Below are positions 19,719 through 29,104 of a stretch of DNA of 64,000 bases, in pieces (position 1 is the first letter of the stretch; each line of letters begins with the position of its first letter). Origin of the DNA: CAVVEQ01 sp963828855 (GTDB lineage Bacteria; Chloroflexota; Anaerolineae; Anaerolineales; Anaerolineaceae). The notes under the pieces are model-generated. The model made no database searches. It was not told the origin of the DNA and worked only from the letters and a program-made list of their open reading frames with translations. Made by a program: the position numbers and the translations under genes. The stretch spans positions 1,178,001 to 1,242,000 of the forward strand of contig CAWHGB010000002.1 of assembly GCA_963828855.1 (NCBI GenBank), read 5' to 3'.

Positions 19719-22017
19719 CTATTTTAAGCAATAGACAAAGTAGGACCCGTTCTCAACGATGACGCCATGGGTTTCGTGCTCAAAGCCCGGGAATTTGTGA
19801 TCCCAATCTTGTAAGGCACGTAAATAACCTATCCATGGGCCATTCTCAGGGCCCGCGTTCTCGCCGGGCATGATCATCGGGATCCCGGGCGGGTAGGGCA
19901 CGATCCCGGTTGCCAGGGTACGGTCCGCCATTTTCTCCACCGATACTTTTTCGATTTCATTGTGCACCAACCTGGAATAAGTCGCCTGTGGTGTGATTTC
20001 GACCTTTGGCAGGGAAGCGAAGGCATCCGATTGAAGCTGAAGTTGGTTTGAGTGTGTATGTTGCGCGAACATCTCATCCGCAAGGTCGTGAAGCCCCATG
20101 CTTTGATAGCGTTTGGGATGATTTCGCACCAGTTCGGGTAAGGATTCGGTTAAAGGTTTATTTCCATCATAATCTGCTTTGAAATCCAAGAGGGCATTCA
20201 CGAGAGTTCCCCATTTCCCCTTGGTCACACCTAATGAAAAGAGAAATAGAATCGTAAAATCCGTGGTTTTTTCCACTTCGATACCAACTTGATCGAGGTA
20301 GGCCGTGACAAGATTGGCGGGAATGCCGCTTTTTTCGAATGAACCATCCAGTTTGACGCCAGGTGTTACAACCGATACTTTGATCGGGTCAAGCATACAG
20401 TAACCATCTTCAAGTCCTTGAAACCATGCCAGGCGTCCCCCGGGTGAAGCACCCAACAAGCAGGATCAGAGATCAGTAGTGAGGCTGATACCTGATCGAA
20501 TGCAACTTTCTTTCCGATTTCCGGATCCGTCACTTCGTCCGCGTTCCAGGTGCTGAAGAACCAGGACCCTTTTTCATTGAATTCTCTGCGCATCCGCCAC
20601 ATTGCCTGCCGGAAAGCAACCGCCTCCGAAATGGACTCCGTTGTTAGGTTCTCCCCCGATCTTCCCATCCATCATCGCTGCTGACACTTCGTTTGAGGCA
20701 ATGATTGCATATTGCGGGGATGTGGAAGCATGCATCATGAAGGATTCGTTGAACCGGTGATGCTCAACCGGGTTGCGTCCATCACGGACATGAATGAAAT
20801 GAGGCCTGGGATAGGGCTGCCAGCAGTTTGTGGGTGGATGTGGTTGTGAAAAGTGTCGGCGCATCTTTTGGGTAATCTTTGGCATCCCCATACATCCCGT
20901 ACCGGTCTTTATAGATCGGGTTGAAACGTGCGTAACCGAACCAGGCTTCGTCGAAGTGGATCCGGTCAACACTTTTCCCCAAGAGTTCAACTACCCGGCG
21001 CGCGTTGTAACACAATCCATCATAGGTCGAATTGGTAATAATGGCGTGAACAGGTTTCGCCTTCTTGTCCTCGATCAACGGATTTCCTTGGATGGATGCC
21101 TTCAATGCTTCCGGGGTCAACCGCTCCGGGTAAATGGGTCCGATGATCCCCAGATAATTTCGCGATGGCATCAGGTAGGTGGGCAGTACACCGGTCATCG
21201 TCAAAGCCTGCTCGGTGGATTTATGCGCGTTGCGGTCGCAAAGAGCCAGGTCACCATGGGTGACGGAGGACATCATGATCACCCGGTTCGAGGTGGAGGA
21301 GCCATTGGTCACGGTATAGGAGCGGTGCGATCCGAACACACGGGCTGCATATTTCTCGCTTTCACCAATAGGTCCGCTGTGATCCAACAGCGAACCTAAT
21401 TCACCAACCGAAATTGAAAGGTCTGATCGAAGAAGGTTCTCGCCAAAATAATCATAAAACGCTCGACCGACAGGAGATTTTAAGAACGCTGTTCCACCGG
21501 TATGTCCGGGAGTGTGCCATGAGTATTCATATTCTTGCGCAAATGCCATCAAGGCTTTATTAAAGGGCGGAGCAATTTCTTCACGGTATCGCCAGATGGC
21601 AGCGATGATCCTTCCAGCCAGGAAAAAGGGAGTATCTTCCAAAAGCATGATAAGTTCGTCAGCCTGGGTCATCACTTCAGAGCTCAGTGTGCCGGCGTCC
21701 TCAGCATTGGTCATCAGGAAAACCGGGATCTTCTCATTGATTACCCGGATGGTTTTTAATAATTTTTTCTCGCGGTCATGGTTATCGTTTCCCTCTTCTG
21801 CTAAATCCCAATCCATGATCACGCATTGAATGGATGAATCCGTGAGGAAGTTCGATGAACCATCCATCGCTGAAGTGGATTCGATCACTTCGACTTCATT
21901 TTTCTTCAATTCCGAAATCAATGCCTGGACCGCTCTGCCATTAGCAGTTGGCGAATGTAACTCGTTGTCGATAATCAATACTTTCAACGAGATAATTATT
22001 TTCTTATGCTGTGGCAT
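19719..22017 (-). CDS. adiA: Arginine decarboxylase, AdiA-like (frameshifted)
   Basis: PLP-dependent fold-I decarboxylase of the Orn/Lys/Arg group, releasing CO2 from a basic amino acid, most likely arginine to agmatine. The N-terminal receiver-like wing domain (KVLIIDNELHSP) precedes the catalytic core: WHTPGHTGGTAF, TNGSSTSNRVIMM, FDEAWFGYARF and the PLP lysine in STHKLLAALSQASFIHV. The stretch FMMHASTSPQYAI with ASNEVSAAMMDG is closer to AdiA than to lysine decarboxylase CadA. Shifts occur near 20815, 20670 and 20455. Start ATG 22017 has AAGGAGGAAGG. No arginine/agmatine antiporter lies beside it, so polyamine synthesis is as likely as acid resistance. Confidence 0.85.
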
Positions 22018-22272
22018 ACCTTCCTCCTTCGTAAATGGTATTCCTTGGGGGAAATGGGTTTTTAGAAATACATATTTGAGTATACGATTGACTACTTTAA
22101 AAAACAACACTTCCACGGCGATATTGCGCGTAGGAGTTGGTTCCCGGAAACGAATAAGAACCAATCAGAAATATATGGTTCTATTTTTGATGATCTCCCA
22201 AAGTTCACCCTCCCATGCTAACGAAAACACTATTGAAGAATTGTATTATTGGAAATGTGATTTTTTGCTGGG

Positions 22273-23892
22273 TTATTCACCGCGTAATTGATAGATCTCC
22301 ACGTCCATGCTGCGGAAGATCACCGGGAAACCTCTTAAGGCAGCTTGTAATCCGCCCAGCTCCGCAGTATTACGGTAAGTCGAGAGCGGGAGGTAGAGAA
22401 ATTCGGCACCGGGATAAGTCCGTAGCAGGGTTTGAACATCAAAGGAACCGGACGCGATCTGATTGGAGATTTCTTTAAAGTCTGCGATCTTTTGCCGGTA
22501 ACCAGGCAGCCATTCGCTGCCCTGGACGGTTAGCAGGTTCGTCCTGCCGGTGAGCGCTGGGAACCATTCGCCGACCGCATCGGTTTCCCACCAGGTGGAA
22601 GAGGGAACGACGAAAAATTCCGCTTCCGTGGGGGTGTTTTCCTTGACCCATGCCATCGCTTGAATGTCACCGGTGGTGAGGATATGAGCCAACGATTGAT
22701 CCAGGCTGCGGAACAAATAGGCAGTCAGAGCGACCTGCGCGCAGAGGATATAGAGGACCAGGATCCCGGCACGAGAGAAGATACCCTCGCCTTCAGACAC
22801 AGGTTTTCCCCGCGCTTCTTGCGCCTGTTTATATTTTGCGATGAGCACATAAACCCCATCCACGATACCCACAGAGATCAGCATGGCGGCGGGAATCACG
22901 TCACTTCGGTTCACACTGCGTGCATCGAGGATGGCATTCAGCACCAGCCAGAGGGGCAGAAGGTAATCGCGTTTGACAAGGGAGATAACTACTCCGATTA
23001 GGGCAATAGTAGCCAGGATGGGAAAGATCAGCTCCTCGGTGAAATTAAAAGTAAAGAAGCTCAAAAATACTCAGAAAAGGAATGGAACCACCGCTCGCAA
23101 GTCCAGCCAGGAATGGCTGAATCTGGTGATATCGGATCACCTGCGATCCAGTACGGGCTTGTCAGAACAAGTGCTCCCAGCATGATGAATACCGAGGATA
23201 TGAAGTTCCTCCGGTTTCTTCCACGAAAGAACCACAGTATCGCAAGGGAATAGACAGTGAACCAGCCGATCTCTAGGTGGGAGAGAAAGGTCAGGGAAAG
23301 GGAAACCGCAACGAGGATGATATCCCGTGCCCGCCTCTTCGGTACGGCGAGCATTACCAGGTAAAAATACAAACTGAGCAGGGAGAAGAGCATCGCCGGC
23401 GAACGGGTGAGGCCCCCGCCCATGATCAGCCATTCATATCCCGGTCGCAGGAGCGCAAAGAACAATGTGGCGATCCCTGCCTTCACCGGGTCGTTCATCA
23501 ACCGGCGGGAAAATAAATAGAAAACCGGAATGCAAAGCAGGTTAAAGATCAGCGGCAGCCAGCGCATCAGGTCCAGGAGATCCCAGCCAAAAAAGGAATT
23601 GAGCGAACCCGCCAGGTAAAATACCAAGCGGCGGGTAGGCGAAGGGCAATCCGCCCCCGTTGTAGCTGGTCACCAGCCGGGATAAGGAAACCATTCGCCT
23701 GCAAGTCGCGGGTCATTGCGTAGAAGAGCCCGCCATCGTTGATGGGGAAATCCGAAACAGCGGTGTGGAGCAAGCGTACCAAAGCGCCAAGAATAGATCG
23801 CCGAAAGCAATAGCACCAGCGAGGCTTTTTCCTCCCGGCTCATCCTTTCGAATCGTTTCGTTATGGAATTGCTGTTTATGTGACATTTGCAT
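22273..23892 (-). CDS. Polytopic membrane protein, GT-C-like (frameshifted)
   Basis: About 540 residues with roughly ten membrane helices and a C-terminal soluble domain, the layout of GT-C glycosyltransferases and related YfhO/PMT-like proteins. The N-terminal part reads AIAFGDLFLALWYACSTPLF; after a shift near 23640 the frame holds MRWLPLIFNLLCIPVFYLF and LEIGWFTVYSLAILWFFRG, and after one near 23070, FTEELIFPILATIALIGVV. The tail (AMAWVKENTPTEAEFFVVP, then WETDAVGEWFPALTGR) is typical of such proteins. Start 23892 has GAGGAAA. Substrate unknown; no glycan genes adjoin it. Confidence 0.65.
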
Positions 23893-23951
23893 GGCGGTTT
23901 CCTCGAACATGATGGTGCAAGGAAAGCGCCAGATGGGAACCAGCTAAAGGT

Positions 23952-24343
23952 TCAGGATGGCTGCACCAGGTCCCACTTGTTGCCGTAGAGATCCAGGAAG
24001 ACCACGACCGTCCCGTAGCTCTCCTGGCGGGGTTCCTCTGTGAATCGAACCCCCTTCGCCTTCATATACTCATAATCCCCGTAAAAATCATCTGTCTGCA
24101 GAAAAAGGAAAGACCCTTCCCCCGGTCTGGTCCCCGATCCGCGCTTCCTGCTCTTCTCCCACCGCCTTCGCGAGTAGCAGGGATGCTCCCTTCTCCGCCA
24201 GGAGGTGAAACGATCACCCAGCGCTTTCCGCTGCCCATCGGAGTATCCTCCACAAGGGTGAACCGGAGGCAGTCGGTGAAAAAACGGATCGCCTCGTCAT
24301 AATCCCTGACGACCAGGGAGACTGTCGAGATCGAAGCTGGCAT
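23952..24343 (-). CDS. VOC/glyoxalase family protein (frameshifted)
   Basis: Small VOC-fold protein of about 130 residues. The first beta-alpha-beta unit is clear (VSLVVRDYDEAIRFFTDCL), with RWVIVSPPGG; after a shift near 24190 the second unit reads RVFLFLQTDDFYGDYEYM, then GTVVVFLDLYGNKWDLVQP. The GNKWDL ending is a common metal-site Glu region in this fold, here with Asp. Members include glyoxalase, dioxygenases and antibiotic-binding proteins, so the activity is open. It starts seven bases after the DinB-like stop, in a cluster of small enzymes. Confidence 0.72.
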
Positions 24344-24349
24344 GATGAT

Positions 24350-24856
24350 TTAATCAGGTCGATAGGGGGCTTTGCCGTCAAGATCCCCAACAAAACTTGG
24401 CAGATCCTTGTGCCCCAGCATCTGCCGGATCGCGCAATTTTCCCCGGTGTGATACCAGTAATGATAGATGGTTCGGAGGATCACATTCCCATAAGTGAAT
24501 TCCATGGTTTTACCCTCCAAAACCACCTGTTGGAGCAGGAGTTCATTCGAGACGTCCTTCAGCCAGGAATCTGCCTCCCGGGTGATCGCCTCCCAGGCTT
24601 CGAGCATTTCCTTTAAAGGAGGGGTGCATGCAGGAGCGCCTTTGGCAAAATCCTTTTGAATATCCTCCCGCAGGGTGATCCCCCGGGCATAGGTGAGGTA
24701 ATATTTCTGTTCCTGCCAGGCCAGGTGACCCACATTCCAGCTGATGCAGTTCATTGGCAGGATCCGTTTTTGGGCATCCTCTTCACTCAGACCTTGCAAA
24801 GCCCGGATGAACTCACTGCGGGCAAACACCAATTGATCAACCAGCGGATGGGTCAT
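24350..24856 (-). CDS. DinB-like protein
   Basis: Four-helix-bundle protein of the DinB/YfiT-like superfamily, usually metal-dependent transferases using thiols such as bacillithiol or mycothiol, or damage-induced proteins of unknown role. The metal-site histidines fit NVGHLAWQEQ and IYHYWYHTGE, and the length of 168 residues is usual. ATG 24856 (MTHPLVD) is chosen because GGAG lies eight bases ahead; an in-frame ATG at 24883 has none. It is part of the minus-strand run of small enzymes from 27.6 to 23.9 kb. Confidence 0.75.
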   Translation of the reverse strand: MTHPLVDQLVFARSEFIRALQGLSEEDAQKRILPMNCISWNVGHLAWQEQKYYLTYARGITLREDIQKDFAKGAPACTPPLKEMLEAWEAITREADSWLKDVSNELLLQQVVLEGKTMEFTYGNVILRTIYHYWYHTGENCAIRQMLGHKDLPSFVGDLDGKAPYRPD

Positions 24857-24895
24857 TATCCAACTCCATGTTTCGAATTTCAAATCACGAGAATA

Positions 24896-25379
24896 TCATA
24901 CCATTCCAAACCAGGGTTCTGCCTTGAAATCCCCGTCGAATATCCCTTTGTCCTCAGGGTCGGCGATCTTTCCGCCTTTCTCCTCGGCCAACGTATGGTG
25001 CTGTTTTGCTTTTTCGGAATCCCCCTGAAGGGCGTACGCTCTGGCTAATCCTTCTTCGGCATAGGCCAGGTCGAAATCCTTCATCTCGCCCGGATTCGCC
25101 TCGGTAATCTCCCGGCAGCGCAGGGCATGTTCCATGGCCGGTTCGGGTCTTTTCCAGCACCGTGTAGACCTGCGCCAGCAGCCACTCGCCTCGCTGGGCG
25201 TGCACTGCCGTGCCGATCTGCAGCCAGTGATATAGTGATGCGCTGGCAGTGAGGACCATCAACTCATCCTCCTCCCGGGTGCGGTCCTCTTTCCCCAACA
25301 GATCCCAGGTTTTCCCGTTCAGGGATTTGGCGAACTTTTCATGCGCCTGAGCAAGGGTAAGTAATTTCTCGGTATCCAT
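24896..25379 (-). CDS. Hypothetical helical (TPR-like) protein (one frameshift)
   Basis: All-helical protein of about 160 residues. The first part is EKLLTLAQAHEKFAKSLNGK and LYHWLQIGTAVHAQRGEWL; a shift near 25140 joins EKTRTAMEHALRCREI to DLAYAEEGLARAYALQGDS. The A-x-x-Y-A-L-Q-G-D pattern is that of tetratricopeptide repeats, which bind other proteins. No catalytic motif is visible. It lies between the DinB-like and DUF1801 genes in the same direction. Confidence 0.55.
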
Positions 25380-25404
25380 GATGGCGTTCCTTTCTAGTCA
25401 AATG

Positions 25405-25812
25405 CTATCTGTATATATTGTAAGAGCGAAGGATCAGCTCTTTCAATACATCCAGGTCAACATCCGACAGACGATTGATATACAGGCAGATCTTACCGGT
25501 TTTATATTTCCCCAACTTTTTTAGCAGATCACCATTATTTTCGAAACCGTAGGAGAGATATAGAGTCAGGGCTTGTTTTCGAGGGGAAAAACCAACCTTC
25601 GGCATATCCCCTTCCCTGCCAGTCGCATAAACATAGTGGTACAAGCCAAATCCGACGATGGCATCCCCCCACATGACACCCTTTTCCCCGGTGACGGATT
25701 CCATCATCTCCAATAGCACCCGGCAGTCCTGTTTTTTTCCCTCGTCCGGTATGGAATTGATGAATTCGATTACGCTTTTGTTTGTTGGGACTGTTTTATT
25801 TTCGGCTTTCAT
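25405..25812 (-). CDS. DUF1801 domain protein
   Basis: A 135-residue protein with the DUF1801 (YdhG-like) fold, to which the Bacillus iron chaperone Fra belongs. Typical segments are VIEFINSIPDEGKKQDC, the central MWGDAIVGFG and the late KTGKICLYINRLSDVDLDVL. It overlaps the upstream VOC gene by four bases (ATGA), so the two are co-translated. Function in this family is mostly untested. A second, frameshifted DUF1801 protein lies at 41820-42171. Confidence 0.82.
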   Translation of the reverse strand: MKAENKTVPTNKSVIEFINSIPDEGKKQDCRVLLEMMESVTGEKGVMWGDAIVGFGLYHYVYATGREGDMPKVGFSPRKQALTLYLSYGFENNGDLLKKLGKYKTGKICLYINRLSDVDLDVLKELILRSYNIYR

Positions 25813-26260
25813 TCTTTCTCCTCACGATTTTCGATCGGTAATCGGTCATGCGATTCATCATAATTCAGCATCCACTGAAATCCAAATTTATCCTCAAGTT
25901 GCCCAAAGGTGCCGCCCCAGAATTCGGTCTTCAAGGGGGAGATGACCTTGCCGCCCCTGGAGAGTGCCTCAAAATAGGCGGTGATCTCCTCCATGCGAGT
26001 CACAATCCAGGGTTAGGTGGACTGAATTCCCATGCGCCAGCCCGTCGAACATCATATCCGAGGCCATCAAGGAGAGAGTGCGCCTTTTTCCAGCGTCTGC
26101 ATGCATGATCCGCCAGCCAGCTTCCGGGGGTTGGCTGGCAGCTGCCGGGGATTCGCCCATGGTTTGCATTTTCAGTTCTCCACCCAGGCAATCATGATAG
26201 AAATTCATCGCTTCGCGGCAGGTACCGTCAAAAAACAGATAAGGGAACGATTTTTGCCAT
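25809..26260 (-). CDS. VOC protein, PhnB-like (frameshifted)
   Basis: PhnB-like glyoxalase-fold protein of about 150 residues. Joined across shifts near 26235 and 26005 it reads PYLFFDGTCREAMNFYHDCL, then GWRIMHADAGKRRTLSLMASD, then GGKVISPLKTEFWGGTFGQLE, with the final KFGFQWMLN typical of the family. Such proteins act on small molecules or are of unknown role. ATG 26260 has AGGAGAAAAA upstream. It ends in a four-base overlap with the DUF1801 gene. Confidence 0.72.
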
Positions 26261-26283
26261 TTTTTCTCCTTTATTCATTTAAA

Positions 26284-26838
26284 TTAATCAGCCGGCTGGT
26301 AGTACAACCCAGTCATGCCTGATTTAAATGTTTTTGTCGAGATCAATTTCAGGTTCAGCCTCTGCCGGATGCCCTGAAAGATCGGTTTTCCAGCTCCCAG
26401 GACCACCGGGACAATTAAAAAGCGGAATTCATCAACAAGCTTGGGATTACGCAGGGAGGCTACGAGATCGGAACCGCTGATCCCGAGATCCTTTCCGGGC
26501 TGCGCTTTCAACCGGGTGATCGCCTCTTCTGCATCCCCCTCGAGCAGGCTGGAATTCTCCCAGGATACGGTTTTCAGGGTCCTCGAGACCACATATTTAC
26601 GCATCGAATTCATCCATTTCGCGGTCACCGGATCTTCCCTCAAAGCCGTTTCGGTTGACCAGTAAGCGGCCATGGTTTCATAGGTCTTCCGACCCATGAT
26701 CTCGCCATCCAGGGATTCGAATAATTCGTAAACATCCGCATAAAATTCCTCATCCACCAGGTGCCAGTCCAGTTCCCCCTTGGGACCTTCGTAAAAACCA
26801 TCTATTGATAACGCCATTTGAAAAATTAACTTTCTCAT
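26284..26838 (-). CDS. RibD C-terminal (dihydrofolate reductase-like) protein, copy 1
   Basis: Reductase of the RibD-C/DHFR-like fold that binds NADPH; members of this YyaP-like group are of unsettled substrate. Core motifs are MALSIDGFYEGPKGELDWH, GRKTYETMAAYW and VVLGAGKPIF. Compared with the neighbouring copy it has GISGSDLVASL in place of IFGGSDLFVSL, one residue short at the nucleotide-binding loop, which could be a 3-base loss. Start ATG follows GGGAGAATA. It lies downstream of copy 2, separated by a small coupled ORF. Confidence 0.8.
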   Translation of the reverse strand: MRKLIFQMALSIDGFYEGPKGELDWHLVDEEFYADVYELFESLDGEIMGRKTYETMAAYWSTETALREDPVTAKWMNSMRKYVVSRTLKTVSWENSSLLEGDAEEAITRLKAQPGKDLGISGSDLVASLRNPKLVDEFRFLIVPVVLGAGKPIFQGIRQRLNLKLISTKTFKSGMTGLYYQPAD

Positions 26839-26880
26839 TATTCTCCCTTGTTGTTGAATATAACTTTTCCTAATATTCGG

Positions 26881-27036
26881 TTATTCTTGTCCCACTGCCA
26901 TTTGAAAGGACCGGAAGACGACATGTTTGGGAATGGTATCGTTCCAATTTGTCAATCTTCGGAAGGGCTCTTCGATCACACCATACTGGATCATGAATGC
27001 GGTTTCGACCACTTTACCCACCGGTGCCTTCTTCAC
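26881..27036 (-). CDS. Possible 51-residue protein coupled to the RibD-like gene
   Basis: A GTG start at 27036 overlaps the stop codon of the upstream reductase by four bases (GTGA). The frame stays open for 51 codons to TAA at 26881, with a protein-like sequence: APVGKVVETAFMIQYGVIEE, then RRLTNWNDTIPKHVVF. I do not recognise it. It fills the gap between two paralogous reductases. It may be a real small protein or the tail of a lost gene. Confidence 0.4.
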   Translation of the reverse strand: MKKAPVGKVVETAFMIQYGVIEEPFRRLTNWNDTIPKHVVFRSFQMAVGQE

Positions 27037-27590
27037 TTAATGATCGTATAGGAATTCATAACCACGCCGGATTGGAACCCTTGCGATCTCACCAGCTTTA
27101 ATTTCAGTTGATTCTTCAACCCGGCGAACAAAGGCTTTCCTTTTCCCAAAATCACCGGCGCAACGAAGATTCGGTATTCATCTATCAATTCCGGATGGTT
27201 CAACGAGACGAACAAATCCGAGCCGCCAAAAATTGCCAGATCCTTGCCGGGTTGGGCTTTCAACCTGGCGATTTCATCCACCGGGTCGCCTTCGAGCAGG
27301 CTTGAATTCACCCACTTCACTTCCTTCAAGCTGTTCGTAACAACATATTTGTGGAGTGAGTTCATATACCTGGCTACCACCGGGTCATCACGCAAGCCCG
27401 CTTCGCTGGGCCAATAATTCGCCATCAGTTCGTAGGTCTTTCGCCCAAAGATAAATCCATCCAGCGTATCCAGAAAATTGTGGGCATACGCGTTGAACTC
27501 GTCATCGACCACATGCCAGTCCAGCTCGCCATTTGGGCCTTCAAAGTACCCATCTAATGAAACCATCATTTGAAGGATGATTTTTCGCAT
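27033..27590 (-). CDS. RibD C-terminal (dihydrofolate reductase-like) protein, copy 2
   Basis: Tandem paralogue of the gene at 26284-26838, 185 residues, with MMVSLDGYFEGPNGELDWH, GRKTYELMANYWPSE, the nucleotide loop DLAIFGGSDLFVSL and VILGKGKPLFAGL. The fold binds NADPH; the substrate in this YyaP-like group is unknown. ATG 27590 follows GAGGTG and is preferred over the in-frame start at 27602. A 23-base inverted repeat lies 39 bases upstream. It heads the minus-strand run of small enzymes. Confidence 0.83.
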   Translation of the reverse strand: MRKIILQMMVSLDGYFEGPNGELDWHVVDDEFNAYAHNFLDTLDGFIFGRKTYELMANYWPSEAGLRDDPVVARYMNSLHKYVVTNSLKEVKWVNSSLLEGDPVDEIARLKAQPGKDLAIFGGSDLFVSLNHPELIDEYRIFVAPVILGKGKPLFAGLKNQLKLKLVRSQGFQSGVVMNSYTIIK

Positions 27591-27628
27591 ACTGCACCTC
27601 AAATGCTGAATCCAGCGAAACTTTTTTT

Positions 27629-27651
27629 AATCGGATAATTTTTATCCGATT
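27629..27651. promoter_or_regulatory. AT-rich inverted repeat, candidate operator
   Basis: Perfect 10-bp arms AATCGGATAA (27629-27638) and TTATCCGATT (27642-27651) around three T bases. It lies in the divergent space between the RibD-like gene and the symporter, 39 bases before the former. It resembles a dimeric repressor site; there is no good T run for a terminator on the minus strand. Confidence 0.45.
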
Positions 27652-27796
27652 TCATTCTATCGTACCATACCCACAGGTTAAAAGCAAAAATCAAGAATAT
27701 TTAATTTACAGCCAGCCAGCCCTGGGTTGCCAGAATTACTGTTCTTAAGTATGATTCGCTTATCCGCAGTAAAACAAGAAGAATAGGGTTATCAAA

Positions 27797-29104
27797 ATGC
27801 AATCATTGTCCATTCCGAGAATCAATGCCCGCGCCTGGGGCGTCATGGCAGCCCTGGCCATTACCGGGCAGATCGCCTGGGCGGTGGAAAACACCTGGTT
27901 CAACACTTTCGTCTTCGATACCATCACCCCCGACCCGCGACCGATCGCCTGGATGGTTGCCTGCAGCGCCATCACCGCCACACTCACCACACTTTTTATG
28001 GGTACGCTCAGTGACCGCACCCGTTCGCGCTGGGGCAGGCGCCGTCCCTATATTCTCTTCGGGTATATCCTGTGGGGACTAGCAACCATCCTCTTTCCGA
28101 CGGTTGCCTATATCACAGTTGCGAGCCTGACGGTCATTATGGTGGTCATCGCCGATGCGATCATGACCTTCTTCGGCTCCACTGCGAATGACGCCGCCTT
28201 CAATGCCTGGACAGCGGATATAGCTCCCACGGAAGAGCGCGGCCGGGTGGAAGGTGTCCTGAACGTCAGCCTGTTCATCGCCCAGATCGTCTCCCTGGTG
28301 GCTGCCGGGTTGCTGATCGAAAGCGTGGGCTATTTCACCTTCTTCTATGCCCTGGGCGGGATCGTCCTGCTCACCGGCGCCATTGCGGGAGGTTTGCTCA
28401 AAGAACCCCCCATCCCGGAAACCGACGAGCATAAGGGTTCCTTCTGGTCGGAGTTTTCGGGTCTCTTCAGCACAGAAACAGTGCGCCGGAACCGCCAACT
28501 TTTCATCCTGCTGATCTTTATCATGATCACCAGCATCGGTATGGAAGTCTCTTTCCCTTACATGATCGTGTATCTGGAGAATTATGTGGGTCTCTCGAAA
28601 TCGGAATTCAGCGTCGTCGGCGCCGCAGTGATGGTCGGCAGCCTGATCCTCGCCATTCCATTCGGGTTCCTCGCCGACCGTTGGAACAAAAAACTGATGA
28701 TGGCTGCCGCACTGATCTTATCCAGCATCGGCGGGATTCTCCTTTCGCTGGTCAGCACGCTGCCCCTGCTTGCGATTTCCGGCTTCTTCTGGCAGGGATT
28801 TGCGATGGCGGTTTCGATCGCCTCGGTCGCCTGGCTGAAGGACCTGCTCCCTGAAGAAAACCGCGGCAAGTTCCTCGGTATTCGGATGATCTTCTGGATC
28901 GCCATTCCCATGGTGATCGGCCCCGCCATCGGTTCCTGGCTGATCCAGAACTACGGCATCCCGACGACTTCCAACGGCGAAACGGGTTTCATTCCAGTCC
29001 CCATTATTTTCCAGGTCGGATCTCTCATCTCGCTCCTGGCGCTCATCCCCCTTTTCTTCACCCGTCATAAATCAAACAAGGATATTTTACCCACCAATGC
29101 CTGA
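27797..29104 (+). CDS. GPH/MFS-type sugar symporter
   Basis: Twelve-helix transporter of 435 residues. The loop after helix 2 has GTLSDRTRSRWGRRRPYIL, the signature of glycoside-pentoside-hexuronide type cation symporters and their SLC45-like relatives. The C half has IPFGFLADRWNKKLMM. It overlaps the GH2 glycosidase start by eight bases, so it probably imports the glycoside that enzyme cuts. No ribosome site stands out; an ATG at 27797 follows AATAGGGTT. No shifts are needed. Confidence 0.83.
   Translation: MQSLSIPRINARAWGVMAALAITGQIAWAVENTWFNTFVFDTITPDPRPIAWMVACSAITATLTTLFMGTLSDRTRSRWGRRRPYILFGYILWGLATILFPTVAYITVASLTVIMVVIADAIMTFFGSTANDAAFNAWTADIAPTEERGRVEGVLNVSLFIAQIVSLVAAGLLIESVGYFTFFYALGGIVLLTGAIAGGLLKEPPIPETDEHKGSFWSEFSGLFSTETVRRNRQLFILLIFIMITSIGMEVSFPYMIVYLENYVGLSKSEFSVVGAAVMVGSLILAIPFGFLADRWNKKLMMAAALILSSIGGILLSLVSTLPLLAISGFFWQGFAMAVSIASVAWLKDLLPEENRGKFLGIRMIFWIAIPMVIGPAIGSWLIQNYGIPTTSNGETGFIPVPIIFQVGSLISLLALIPLFFTRHKSNKDILPTNA

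Noticed and set aside
20830..21399. Plus-strand open frame of 189 codons
   Set aside because: Antisense to the decarboxylase catalytic core, which has clear PLP motifs.
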